Source: Candidatus Latescibacterota bacterium
GTDB taxonomy: Bacteria; Latescibacterota; UBA2968
Length of the DNA stretch: 64,000 bases
Reading direction: 5' to 3'
Assembly (NCBI GenBank): GCA_022821275.1
Contig: JAJEDY010000059.1
Span: 1-64,000, forward strand
In this document: positions 18,019 through 29,284 of the stretch, piece by piece
How the letters are laid out: every line of letters starts with the position of its first letter
Numbering within the stretch: the first letter of the stretch is position 1
Position numbers and translations under genes: made by a program
The notes under the pieces: generated by a model
What the model was told of the DNA's origin: nothing
Database searches by the model: none
What the model saw: only the letters and a program-made list of their open reading frames with translations

Positions 18019-19707
18019 ATGAACAAACCCAATGTGATTTTTGTTTTAACTGATGATCAGGGCTATGGCGATCTCTCCTGTCACGGTAACCCGATCATTA
18101 AAACCCCGAAATTGGACGCGTTACACGACGAGAGCATCAGGTTTACGGATTTTCACGTCGCGCCCATGTGTACGCCAACGCGCGGCGAATTGTTGACAGG
18201 CCAGGACGCACTCCGAAATGGCGCCACATTTGTATGCATGGGACGGTCGCTGATGAATCCCGAATTGCCGACTCTGGCGGATATTTTCGCCATGAATGGC
18301 TACCGCACGGGGCATTTTGGCAAATGGCACCTCGGCGACAATTATCCCTACCGCCCACAGGATCGGGGATTTCAGGAAACGATTCACCATCCCGCCTGGG
18401 GCATTACATCTGCTGCAGATTATTTTGGAAATGATTATTTTGACGACCACTATCGACACAATGGTACGATTAAAGCTTTTGAAGGATATTGCACAGATGT
18501 GTGGTTTGACGAAGCCATGGACTGGATCGAAGAACAGGGCGACGCGCCGTTTTTTGCGTATATCGCCACCAACGCACCCCATACACCGCTTTGGGTCCCC
18601 GACGAATACCGCCAGCCCTATCTCGACCATGTCCCATATAATGTCGCCAGTTTTTACGGAATGATTGCCAATATCGACGAAAACATGGGCAAGCTCGACG
18701 CCTTTCTCCGCAAAAGCGGACTGCGCGACAATACCATTTTGATTTTTATGACTGATAACGGGACGGCAAACGGAGAAACCGTGTACAACGCCGGCATGCG
18801 AGGAAAAAAGACCACGCTCTACGAAGGCGGTCACCGCGTTCCATTTTTTATTCGCTGGCCCGAAGGACAATTGGGAGCCCCCCGCGATATACCCGATCCC
18901 ACGCACGGCACAGATGTGTTGCCAACCCTGATCTCCCTCTGCGAACTCGACGCACCAGAAGGAATTGCCTGTGACGGCGTCTCTCTAACCGGCCTCTTAC
19001 GCGAACGAGAAGAATTGGAAGACCGGATGATCGTCGTACAATACGGCCACAATGTCCCAAAGGGGAATCGAACCACGCGCAAAGGCAATGCCGCAGTTTT
19101 ATGGAATCGATGGCGTCTCGTGGATTACACCGAACTGCATCACCTCGCCAGCGATCTCGCACAAGAACACAACATCGCCGACCAACACCCCGATGTCGTG
19201 CAAAAGATGCGGGCACATTACGATGCGTGGTGGGATGCGCTCGGAAAAAATCTCGATATTTACTTCCCCATTTCCATTGGGACAGAGGAGGAAATATCCA
19301 CGCGATTGTCCAGTTGCGATTGGATGGGCGTCTATTGCGATAATCCGGGAGGTGTGCGCGGATGTGTGATGGACAGCGGTATCTGGCAACTCGCAGTTGC
19401 ACAATCCGGAAAATACGACATCACCTTGCGGCGCTGGCCCCGGGAATCGAGTCTCGCGATTACAGCACCGGCCCCCGTGATGGAAGGCGTTGACGGCACA
19501 CTGATGGCTGGAAAAGCACTGCCCGTGGATCGGGCGTGGATGCAGATCGGAGGATCTGAACATGAAATGGACGTGCGCCCCGACGACCTGTCCGTAACAT
19601 TTACAGTGGATTTGTCGAGCGGTCCCACAACTTTGCAAACGTGGTGGATAGACGCAAATGACAATCGCCTCGCCGGCGCGTATTACGTAACAGTGGAGCG
19701 GGTATAA
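18019..19707 (+). CDS. Arylsulfatase-type sulfatase with extra C-terminal domain
   Basis: A 562-residue sulfatase of the alkaline phosphatase superfamily. Metal-binding Asp12-Asp13 (VLTDDQGYG) and the modification motif CTPTRGELLTG with Cys51, to be converted to formylglycine, are visible, as are GKWHLG and TDNGT. About 120 residues beyond the catalytic core form a beta-rich C-terminal domain. There is no signal peptide, so it appears cytosolic. GGAG precedes the ATG. The maturation enzyme (FGE or anSME) is not in the window. The sulfated substrate is unknown. It ends three bases before the XPB gene. Confidence 0.9.
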   Translation: MNKPNVIFVLTDDQGYGDLSCHGNPIIKTPKLDALHDESIRFTDFHVAPMCTPTRGELLTGQDALRNGATFVCMGRSLMNPELPTLADIFAMNGYRTGHFGKWHLGDNYPYRPQDRGFQETIHHPAWGITSAADYFGNDYFDDHYRHNGTIKAFEGYCTDVWFDEAMDWIEEQGDAPFFAYIATNAPHTPLWVPDEYRQPYLDHVPYNVASFYGMIANIDENMGKLDAFLRKSGLRDNTILIFMTDNGTANGETVYNAGMRGKKTTLYEGGHRVPFFIRWPEGQLGAPRDIPDPTHGTDVLPTLISLCELDAPEGIACDGVSLTGLLREREELEDRMIVVQYGHNVPKGNRTTRKGNAAVLWNRWRLVDYTELHHLASDLAQEHNIADQHPDVVQKMRAHYDAWWDALGKNLDIYFPISIGTEEEISTRLSSCDWMGVYCDNPGGVRGCVMDSGIWQLAVAQSGKYDITLRRWPRESSLAITAPAPVMEGVDGTLMAGKALPVDRAWMQIGGSEHEMDVRPDDLSVTFTVDLSSGPTTLQTWWIDANDNRLAGAYYVTVERV

Positions 19708-19710
19708 AAC

Positions 19711-21399
19711 ATGAACTACAACCCCGAAAACCCCCTCATCATCCAGAGCGACCTCACGGTCCTCGTCGAAGTCAACTCGCCCAGATACGAAGCGGCGCGA
19801 GATCGGCTCGTGCGCTTTGCCGAACTGGAAAAAAGTCCCGAGCATATACACACGTACCGCGTCAACCCCCTCTCGCTCTGGAATGCAGCCGCAGCGGGCG
19901 TCACCACCGAAGAAATCATCGCCACCCTCGAAACCTACGGCAAATACGACATTCCCCAGAATGTGGGCGTTGAAATCCGAGAGGCAATGAGTCGCTATGG
20001 CAAAGTCTATCTCGACAAAGAAGACGACGCGCTCATCCTGTCTTCCGAAGACCCGCTAATCATCCTTGAAATTTGCCGCCACAAAACCGTCCAGCCCTAT
20101 ATTGAAAAGCGACTCGACGCCCACCGCATCAGCGTTTTGCCCCTCTATCGCGGGCACCTCAAACAGGCGCTCACACGCATCGGATTCCCGGTCAAAGATC
20201 GCGCGGGATATCTCAAAGGTCGAACACTCAAATTTCGACACCGCCAGATTGCCCTGTCGGGAAATCCCTTTGCATTGCGCGATTATCAGCACGAGGCCGT
20301 CGATATTTTCCACGCGGGCGGAGGTCCCGATGGCGGAAGTGGCACAATAGTTTTACCCTGCGGCGCCGGCAAAACCATCGTGGGCATGGCTGCGATGAAT
20401 ACCCTTCAGTGCGAAACCCTGATTCTGACCACCAATATCACGGCATCGCGCCAGTGGAAGGCAGAACTCATCGACAAAACGAGCCTCACCGCCGACCAGA
20501 TAGGCGAATATTCCGGCGAGCGCAAAGAAATTCGTCCCGTTACCATAGCCACGTACAATATCCTGACCTATCGCAAGAGCCGGGAAGAGGACTTTCCCCA
20601 CTTCGGCATTTTTAATCAGGGCAATTGGGGCCTCATTATTTACGATGAAGTCCACCTGCTTCCCGCGCCCGTATTTCGCTTTACCGCCGAATTGCAATCC
20701 CGGCGTCGTCTGGGTCTCACAGCCACCCTCGTGCGCGAAGATGGCCTCGAAACCGATGTCTTTTCTCTCATCTGACCCAAGCGCTACGACGTGCCCTGGC
20801 GAGAACTCGAATCCAGCGGCTGGATAGCAACCGCAGAATGCTGTGAAATCCGCCTGCCATTGCCACAGGAAAAGCGACTCAGCTATGCCATAGCAGATAG
20901 ACGCGCCAAATTCCGCATCGCATCGGAAAATGCCAGCAAAATCCACCTGGTCAAGCACCTGATCAAAAAACACGAGGGCGACCAAATCCTCGTCATTGGG
21001 CAATATATCCGCCAGGTCGAATATCTTGCACGAGAACTCGACGCCCCATTAATAATGGGCAAAACTCCCACCGAAGATCGCGACCACCTCTACGAAGCAT
21101 TTCGGAGGGGCAAAATCAAGATCCTCGTCGTATCCAAAGTCGCCAATTTTGCCGTTGATCTGCCCGACGCCAGCGTCGCCATTCAAACTTCTGGCACTTA
21201 TGGATCGCGCCAGGAAGAAGCCCAGCGCCTCGGACGCATTTTGCGCCCCAAATCCGACGGCAGCCTGGCTCATTTTTACACCCTCGTCACGCGCGACACC
21301 CGCGAACAAGAATTTGCCCGTAATCGCCAGACTTTTCTCACCGAACAGGGCTATCGCTACACCATTCGAGACGCAGACGATGTCTTTGATGAGGCCTGA
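19711..21399 (+). pseudogene. XPB/Ssl2-type DNA helicase interrupted by an in-frame TGA
   Basis: The frame encodes a complete bacterial XPB-like superfamily 2 helicase of 562 sense codons, except for a TGA at 20773-20775. Before it: an N-terminal damage-recognition-like domain, Walker A PCGAGKTIVGMA, the DEVH box (IIYDEVHLLPAP) and motif III GLTATLVRED. After it: the second RecA domain with motif V (VVSKVANFAVDLP) and motif VI (QEEAQRLGRILRP). The reading frame is unchanged across the stop, and the flanking text VFSLI-stop-PKRYDVPW fits homologues with glycine at that place, so one G-to-T change from GGA explains it. It may be a real pseudogene, a readthrough gene or a sequencing error. A restart at ATG 20791 would make only the C-terminal part. 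Confidence 0.85.
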
Positions 21400-21404
21400 A
21401 AAAC

Positions 21405-22232
21405 ATGGCCTTTCGCAAGACCAAATTTTACGCCGCGCTTGAACTGCCTCGCCCTATCAACTGTCTCATAACCCTTGCCTCGGTACTCCTCGGCGGCTGG
21501 CTGGGGATTCACACGATCACAGAACCCCTGATTTTTGCCGCGCTATCCGCCACCCTCATCACCGCGGGGGGCAACGCGCTCAATGATCTGTGTGGCATAA
21601 CCGAAGATCGCATCAACAAACCGCACCGTCCACTCCCTTCGGGGCGTTTATCCCCCGGCACCGCCCGCATAGAAATGGGTATTTTCCTCCTCGCGGGTAT
21701 TCTCCTCGCCCTCCCCTTACCAACGCCAACTCTCGCCATTGCCCTCATTGCCATCGCGAGCCTGATCCTTTACAATACCTATCTCAAACGCGTACCCCTC
21801 ATCGGCAATCTCACAGTCAGTGCGCTCGGCGGTCTGGCATTTCTCTATGGCGGCGCAGCCGTTGAGAACATCTCTGCCCCATGGCTCATTGCGGGCTTTG
21901 CCTTTCTATTTCACCTCGGTCGCGAACTTCTAAAAGACCTCGAAGACAGCGCGGGCGACCGCCAATTATCGGGCGGCACTGTACCCCTCTCATGGGGCGA
22001 AAACACCGCGCGCATCCTGATCACTGGTATTTTTACAATCCTCATCATTGCAACCCCAATGCCCGCGCTCCTGGGCATGTACAGTTCGATCTATCTCTGC
22101 CTGATTCTCCTCCTCAATCTTTTGCTCGTCTTCGTCCTCATCCGTCTCTGGCAAAAAGACGCCCTCGGATACCTGAACAAACTGCTTAAAGCGGGAATGC
22201 TAATAGGACTCGCCGCCTTTCTTTTTTCTTAA
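21405..22232 (+). CDS. UbiA-family prenyltransferase
   Basis: A 275-residue membrane protein with about eight or nine hydrophobic helices. The family motif region NALNDLCGITEDRINKPHRP (about 62-81) and the second motif LKDLEDSAGDRQLSGGTVPL (about 177-196) are clear. It is closest in look to geranylgeranylglycerol-phosphate geranylgeranyltransferase-like members, which attach prenyl groups to small acceptors in the membrane. In the first Asp-rich motif the middle aspartate of NDxxDxxxD is a glycine, which may affect magnesium-diphosphate binding. It begins 5 bases after the XPB frame and is likely co-transcribed with it. Confidence 0.85.
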   Translation: MAFRKTKFYAALELPRPINCLITLASVLLGGWLGIHTITEPLIFAALSATLITAGGNALNDLCGITEDRINKPHRPLPSGRLSPGTARIEMGIFLLAGILLALPLPTPTLAIALIAIASLILYNTYLKRVPLIGNLTVSALGGLAFLYGGAAVENISAPWLIAGFAFLFHLGRELLKDLEDSAGDRQLSGGTVPLSWGENTARILITGIFTILIIATPMPALLGMYSSIYLCLILLLNLLLVFVLIRLWQKDALGYLNKLLKAGMLIGLAAFLFS

Positions 22233-22279
22233 GAACTGACGTGGGATTGCATTATTGTCGAGTAAATACCGCGCTCACC

Positions 22280-22308
22280 TTGAATATGCGGACAAAATTG
22301 GCTATACT
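22280..22308 (+). promoter_or_regulatory. Sigma-70 promoter of ligA
   Basis: TTGAAT (22280-22285), a 17-base spacer and TATACT (22303-22308) make a strong promoter match, with a start expected near 22315 and a leader of about 95 bases before the ATG of ligA. Confidence 0.7.
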
Positions 22309-22391
22309 AAACACAGCGTTAAATTAGACAATCCCGCCCGCTGGGGAAAAGACCGGGAGAAAACATCGCTTCGCACCTGACCAACCCTTAA

Positions 22392-24464
<2,073 letters not shown>

Positions 24465-24472
24465 CTTTTTGC

Positions 24473-24501
24473 TTGACAGACCCATCCCATTTTGTTACTC
24501 T
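24473..24501 (+). promoter_or_regulatory. Promoter of the tRNA-Ala gene
   Basis: TTGACA (24473-24478), 17 bases, TACTCT (24496-24501). The predicted start falls about 10 bases before the mature tRNA. Confidence 0.65.
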
Positions 24502-24518
24502 TGACTACATACAAATGT

Positions 24519-24591
24519 GGGGCCGTAGCTCAACTGGGAGAGCGTTTGACTGGCAGTCAAAAGGTCGGCGGTTCGATCCCGCTCGGCTCCA
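24519..24591 (+). tRNA. tRNA-Ala (anticodon GGC)
   Basis: A full cloverleaf can be folded. The acceptor stem GGGGCCG/CGGCTCC includes the G3-U70 pair that marks alanine tRNAs. The D arm is GCTC...GAGC, the anticodon stem TTTGA/TCAAA holds the loop CTGGCAG with anticodon GGC, and the T arm has the loop TTCGATC. The discriminator base is A; CCA is not encoded. Confidence 0.95.
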
Positions 24592-24599
24592 CTTTTTTA

Positions 24600-24631
24600 G
24601 GCACTTGCGTTTGCGAGTGTCTTAATTTTTT
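24600..24631 (+). terminator. Rho-independent terminator of tRNA-Ala
   Basis: GGCACTTGC (24600-24608) pairs with GCGAGTGTC (24613-24621) over nine positions with two G-U pairs, followed by TTAATTTTTT. It lies 9 bases past the tRNA. Confidence 0.8.
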
Positions 24632-24636
24632 GATAG

Positions 24637-24861
24637 CCAAAGCATCGCATAGCGCAATGGCAGAACCTTGCAGACGCATTGCGAATTCATGGCGCGAGTC
24701 ATCAAGTTATCAGGATTATCGAAACCAACTACAGCACAAAGTATATTATAGATGGACTGCTTGAGACTCCCGATGGACGCAACCCATACGTGAGGACTAT
24801 CTGGCAAATTGACAAGGAAAGCGACTACCCCAGGTTTGTTACGGCGTACCCGGCCGGTTAG
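24637..24861 (+). pseudogene. 5'-truncated DUF6883-domain gene
   Basis: The frame after a TAG at 24634 encodes about 74 residues that match the C-terminal two-thirds of DUF6883 proteins: LADALRIHG, then KYIIDGLLETPDGRNPYV and the family end RTIWQIDKESDYPRFVTAYP. No ATG exists at the proper place; only a TTG at 24679 could start a 60-residue stub. The missing 30 to 40 N-terminal residues would fall where the tRNA gene and its terminator now lie, so the gene was cut at the tRNA boundary. It ends within the ribosome binding site of the following DUF4926 gene, the usual partner of DUF6883. Confidence 0.7.
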
Positions 24862-24870
24862 GAGGCGAAT

Positions 24871-25167
24871 ATGTTCAAAGAATTAGACGTCATAGTGCTT
24901 ACGTCTGAAATTCCACTCGGTCACATCTGGGATATTCCCCCCTCTAGCGCGTTGATTGAGAACGGCAATCCGAGGGCAGGGTTGAAAGCCGGTGATGTCG
25001 GCACGATTGTGTATATACAGGGTAATGGAGAAGCCTTTGATGTAGAGTTTCTCGATCCAGATAGTGGTAGTACTGTTGCCATTGCCACCGTATCACCATC
25101 TCAGGCGCGTCTGGCGACCAGAGAAGATATCGCCAACTACCGGTTCTGTATAAAGCCACCTGCCTAA
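24871..25167 (+). CDS. DUF4926-domain protein
   Basis: A 98-residue protein with the features of DUF4926: opening MFKELDVIVLTSEIP, the central AGDVGTIVYIQGNGEAFDVEFLD and a strand-rich fold of SH3-like look. GGAGG lies 5 bases before the ATG. DUF4926 and DUF6883 genes are often adjacent in bacteria and have been suspected to act as a pair, possibly as a small toxin-antitoxin-like or host-interaction module; no function is established. Here the partner is truncated, so this gene may be an orphan. Confidence 0.75.
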   Translation: MFKELDVIVLTSEIPLGHIWDIPPSSALIENGNPRAGLKAGDVGTIVYIQGNGEAFDVEFLDPDSGSTVAIATVSPSQARLATREDIANYRFCIKPPA

Positions 25168-25258
25168 TTTGACCTGACAATCAATCGCATTGCATCAATG
25201 CACATCAAAACAGACAAATAAGCCGGTCCTATCTCCCCACAATTCACAACTCTCCATC

Positions 25259-27289
25259 ATGAAACTACGCACCGCGCTCACGCAATATCCGCTCGAAACG
25301 CTGTGTCAAATTGCCCGCGACGTGGGTATTGATCCCGGTGGCAGCAACAAAACCATCCTCGCCGACGCGCTCTGCCGCGTACTTCCCGATCCCGACCACG
25401 TGACCAGGCGCCTCTGTTCCCTATCGCCTGAACAGCGCGCGATGGTACAGACCCTCGCCGCCGAGGGAGGCGAGCTTTTAGAAACCGAAGTCGTTGAAAA
25501 ATTTGCCAACGGATTTCTTCCCCGTCTCCATGCACAAATCAGTGATCTGACCGGCCTCGTATTTCGAGACGCACACACACTGGACGATTCGCGTGTCCTG
25601 ATCGGCATTCCCGAATCGCTACTCAAATCCATCCCCATCCCCGACGCAGACCAGGGCCGATTACTCGCCATCATGAAACCCGTCTCTGTGGGTTTGCTCC
25701 GCGCTTTTGCAGATCAGATTGACCTGAACCTTTCAGACACGCGCAAACCCATCGTATCCAACGCCATAAGAGATGCCCTGCTCGATACAAAAACACTGCA
25801 CGCCTACCTCAACACACTCAGCGAAGACCGCCGCGCCATCCTCGATCTGTTCCTCCCCGCCAACGCAATCACACGTAGTGAAGTCGCCGATAAATTGGGG
25901 GAATCCGCAGTCCGCGAATTGGAAGACATGCTCTGGAAAATGCCGATCTTTTACGCGCCAAACCGCGATCTTCACGCCCCCAACGCGGCGATATATCTCG
26001 CCTCAGACCTGCGCGCTGCCCTATCCAAAATCGCCCAATCCCAGGGGGGGCAACTCGAAAGCAGTATCGAAACCCTCCTCGAAACCTCCGACATCGCTCC
26101 CACCGCGATACGCGAAAATACCGCCTTTCTCATCCGGGATCTGACCACATTGCTCGGCATTATTGCGCAACGCTTGCCTCGCAAGCTCAAACACGGCGGC
26201 ATATCCAAAAGCGATTTGCGCGACGCGAACAAATACTGCCATATCCAGGACGATCCGGGCTATATTGAATTTCTCACACTCTTTGCCGAAACAACAGGAC
26301 TGATAAAACCCCATGATGCAGCCTGGCATACCGTCCCGGACGCCGGCACCCGGGCAGGGCAAATCATCGACATGCGCAAGGCGTGCTTTGAATTCTGGTC
26401 TCACAGCGAGCGGTGGAATGAGTGGTCTTCCGACCGCACCAAAGCCACAAGTGTCCGAATGCAAGTACTAAAAAATATTCGCAGTGAAATCGTGCGAAGC
26501 CTTCGGCATTGTCCCACCGACACCTGGATAAATTACACATCGTATTATCAATTTCTGACGCGACTTTCAGAGCCTTTTCGGCATTTCGTCAAAGATCCAT
26601 CCCATACCGGAACCACCGCCGATGAATTGCTGCGCCGCACCATCACAGGTGCGCTCACCTATATGGGCGTTGTTCGCGTGGGCAACTTCCCCAATTTCTC
26701 CATGCCATTGCAACACAGCAAAAGGGCGGTCTTTCAGATCACCCCTGCGGGCTACGCGCTATTGCACGACACCGATGACGATGCACTAACTGAACAAATA
26801 CCCCAGCAAAATTCAGAGGCAAAATTTGTTGTACAGCCCAATTTTGAAGTCCTATCCCCACCGGACCTCCCCTGCGCGCACTATCTCAGACTGTGCATCC
26901 TCAGCGACCTCAAAACACAGGATGTGATGGCGTGTTTCCATCTCTCGCGCGACTCGATCCTCCGCGCGCTTGCACACGGTTTGTCAGGGGACGAGATACG
27001 CACATTTTTAACGCAACACAGCGCGAGTGGCCTGCCCGACATGGTCGATACTTTAATTGCAGAATGTGACGACAAATACGGCGAGATCGAAATTATTCCA
27101 GCCACCGGACGTGTCAAAACCGCCACGCGAGAATTGCTCGACGAACTCTACGCCCAACCCCGCATTGCCCAGGCATTGGACGACCGCATTTCTCCAACCA
27201 CTGCGAGCCTCAACTATGCGGCAAACCCCGAAGCCCTGATACAAATCCTCCAGCAACAAGGTTATCTGCCACACCTCTCTCGGGAATGA
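25259..27289 (+). CDS. XPB-associated Helicase_C_3-domain protein
   Basis: A 676-residue protein. The C-terminal third has the Helicase_C_3 (XPB/Ssl2 N-terminal-like) signature: KFVVQPNFEVLSPPDLP, FHLSRDSILRALAHGLSGDE and FLTQHSASGLPDMV. The N-terminal two-thirds are helical with winged-helix-like parts (about 1-150). In actinobacteria such a protein is encoded beside XPB (the Rv0861c/Rv0862c neighbours in Mycobacterium), and the two are thought to work together in DNA repair. Here XPB lies 4 kb upstream, with ubiA, ligA and the tRNA region between. I use the ATG at 25259; an upstream start at 25190 has no ribosome binding site. Confidence 0.78.
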   Translation: MKLRTALTQYPLETLCQIARDVGIDPGGSNKTILADALCRVLPDPDHVTRRLCSLSPEQRAMVQTLAAEGGELLETEVVEKFANGFLPRLHAQISDLTGLVFRDAHTLDDSRVLIGIPESLLKSIPIPDADQGRLLAIMKPVSVGLLRAFADQIDLNLSDTRKPIVSNAIRDALLDTKTLHAYLNTLSEDRRAILDLFLPANAITRSEVADKLGESAVRELEDMLWKMPIFYAPNRDLHAPNAAIYLASDLRAALSKIAQSQGGQLESSIETLLETSDIAPTAIRENTAFLIRDLTTLLGIIAQRLPRKLKHGGISKSDLRDANKYCHIQDDPGYIEFLTLFAETTGLIKPHDAAWHTVPDAGTRAGQIIDMRKACFEFWSHSERWNEWSSDRTKATSVRMQVLKNIRSEIVRSLRHCPTDTWINYTSYYQFLTRLSEPFRHFVKDPSHTGTTADELLRRTITGALTYMGVVRVGNFPNFSMPLQHSKRAVFQITPAGYALLHDTDDDALTEQIPQQNSEAKFVVQPNFEVLSPPDLPCAHYLRLCILSDLKTQDVMACFHLSRDSILRALAHGLSGDEIRTFLTQHSASGLPDMVDTLIAECDDKYGEIEIIPATGRVKTATRELLDELYAQPRIAQALDDRISPTTASLNYAANPEALIQILQQQGYLPHLSRE

Positions 27290-27293
27290 CTTC

Positions 27294-29276
27294 TTAGTAC
27301 CCGTGGATATAATGTCCGCCTTCTGGAAACCAGATCAAATCGATCAAAAAAGAACATCCCACAGCGAACACATACCCCACAATCAAACCATAACAACACG
27401 GCTTACCCCTTCGATAGAGCGAAATACCTCCAAAACTGAGAACCAGCAATTTGCTCAGCCACACGAGAAAAATATCCAGCACATAGAGCCGGACATAACC
27501 GCTCGACATCAGCATCACGCCCAGCGGATGAAACGGCCACCAGGAAAACCGGCTCTGCACCACCTGAATAATACCCGCCATCACACCGCCCAGAATCCAC
27601 ACACCAATTTTTCCCGGATCGGTTACAGTGGGGTTGGTTTCCGCAACCGCCTTGGCAATACCTTCGTACATCCCCACTGGCGCACCCACCAGAGACCATG
27701 TCCGGAAAGTGCTCCCCCCCGATTCATAGCAGATGGAAACCGTGTAGAGAATTGCCGCCAGCATCCCCAGCATCAGGCTCCCAATCACCACCCATCCAAC
27801 CCGCTTTGCCGGCCTCACCAGGCGTTCCACATGGGGCAATGCTGCCGGCAAACGCCAACCTGCCAGCAAACGCCAATTCACCAGCCGAAGCCCCACCAGC
27901 GTAGATTCCTGCATCTGGCTGGCTCCCACTGTCATATCCAGAATCGAAGTACCGAAACTCGGAAACAGATACGCAAACCCACTCGCCGCCAAAAACTTCA
28001 TCACCACCAGAATACTCGCCCAGAAAAGCAACAGCCAGGCCAGTCCAATCCCCGCGCTATAACCCGCGCTGTACAGCCAGAAAACCATATAAATACAGCC
28101 GCCCAGAATCCCAAACACGGCTAATCGGGGAGACAAAATCGCGGTTTCCGCCTCTTCGCTTATGGACGGGCGTAACACTTGCTGAAAAACCTTTCGCAGG
28201 TGACCACGAGCAACCCAAATTGCCCAGATCGCCAGCCCCATACTCACGCCATGGGTGAACAGGCCCAAAATCGCAGTGGGTTTAGCCTCTTGCCCGGCCA
28301 AACCCACGGAAAATCCAACCCTGGACATCCCGTAAAGTCCCACCTGCCCGACCAGCCACAAAGACCAGATGCTAAACAGGATATTCAGATCGCACAAAAA
28401 TGTGAACCCCAGCACAGGGGGCAAAATCCGATAAGAGAACGGCGACAAATAACGCGACAATGCAGCGCCTCTGGGGCCTCTTGGACCATAATAAGGATCA
28501 AAAATTGCCAGCCTGGGAAAACCCGGGGACCAGTACTCGATCAGATTCCACAACAAAGGGAGAGCAGCCACGGCAAATCCCACCCAGAACAGCCAGTTCC
28601 GCATAAACGGCGGCCAGCCGCGCTTGCCGTCGAATCCCTCCGTCAAATCGAGAGGAACCTGTGCCAGGGGATACGTCAGCCGTTCGTGCCGAACCCACTG
28701 TTTTTGGAACACCGCCGTCAAACCCAGCCCAATAGCCGTCATCGCCAACCCGGCGGACATCGCCCAAAAAATGGGCGCTATCCACGCCCCCCACGGCACT
28801 GCCGCCCCCTCCTCCAGCCCGAGAAAAAATCCCTCTGTCACCCCTGGAAAATTCGAAGGAAACATCCACCAGGGCAAATAGTCAAAAATCAACTCCTGCC
28901 ACCGGTTCTCGGGCGACGCATAATATCTCGGCGCCGCCATTGCCCCTACCCACTGCGTAATCCAGTTATATCCCGCAAACGATCCGCCCACCCAGAGCAT
29001 GCTCAACGCCAGCCTCAACTCTGCAGAAGTCATAGATAGGCGGGGCGCGAACCGCTTCAAAAAAGCATTCGCCAGAAGCCATGCCACAAAGGGCAACAAC
29101 ACCGCCAGAGGCAGATTCGCCATTGCCATGTGTGCAGAACGGGATTCGAACTCCAAAAACGTTGCGGCAATACAGGCAAAAACCAATGTGGCCGAGAAAA
29201 GTACCACGACAGTCCAGCGCAGGCTATCCTCGGCCAACTCAGATGATGGGAAGCGTTTCCTTTTGATTTCAGCCAT
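27294..29276 (-). CDS. Polytopic membrane protein, DUF6785/DUF6784 (OPT-like)
   Basis: A 660-residue integral membrane protein with about 13 to 15 hydrophobic segments spread over its whole length. Motifs such as GGSFAGYNWITQWVGAMAAP and RHERLTYPLAQVPLDL are typical of the DUF6785 N-terminal and DUF6784 C-terminal families, distantly like oligopeptide transporters; they are frequent in Poribacteria and Latescibacterota and not characterised. It lies 8 bases after an aldo/keto reductase gene, so the two form an operon under the 30217-30263 promoter. Its stop is 4 bases from the stop of the convergent Helicase_C_3 gene. Confidence 0.75.
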   Translation of the reverse strand: MAEIKRKRFPSSELAEDSLRWTVVVLFSATLVFACIAATFLEFESRSAHMAMANLPLAVLLPFVAWLLANAFLKRFAPRLSMTSAELRLALSMLWVGGSFAGYNWITQWVGAMAAPRYYASPENRWQELIFDYLPWWMFPSNFPGVTEGFFLGLEEGAAVPWGAWIAPIFWAMSAGLAMTAIGLGLTAVFQKQWVRHERLTYPLAQVPLDLTEGFDGKRGWPPFMRNWLFWVGFAVAALPLLWNLIEYWSPGFPRLAIFDPYYGPRGPRGAALSRYLSPFSYRILPPVLGFTFLCDLNILFSIWSLWLVGQVGLYGMSRVGFSVGLAGQEAKPTAILGLFTHGVSMGLAIWAIWVARGHLRKVFQQVLRPSISEEAETAILSPRLAVFGILGGCIYMVFWLYSAGYSAGIGLAWLLLFWASILVVMKFLAASGFAYLFPSFGTSILDMTVGASQMQESTLVGLRLVNWRLLAGWRLPAALPHVERLVRPAKRVGWVVIGSLMLGMLAAILYTVSICYESGGSTFRTWSLVGAPVGMYEGIAKAVAETNPTVTDPGKIGVWILGGVMAGIIQVVQSRFSWWPFHPLGVMLMSSGYVRLYVLDIFLVWLSKLLVLSFGGISLYRRGKPCCYGLIVGYVFAVGCSFLIDLIWFPEGGHYIHGY

Positions 29277-29284
29277 TTTTCACC

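Noticed and set aside
18121-18906. A 261-codon minus-strand frame opposite the first sulfatase gene
   Set aside because: The sulfatase motifs prove the plus-strand reading; the antisense frame has no recognisable domain.
20773-20775. Global recoding of UGA to glycine or insertion of selenocysteine at the XPB stop
   Set aside because: Other genes of the window (for example sbcD, the BFN gene, dioxygenase 1) end in TGA, and XPB proteins have no cysteine or selenocysteine role at this place; no SECIS-like hairpin was apparent.
24679-24861. A 60-residue gene starting at TTG 24679
   Set aside because: The family similarity extends upstream of this TTG to 24637, so it is more likely a truncated gene than a short intact one.
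27303-29039. Two long plus-strand frames opposite the DUF6785-type gene
   Set aside because: They are rich in His, Pro, Gln and Arg, as antisense frames of hydrophobic membrane proteins are, and lack ribosome binding sites.
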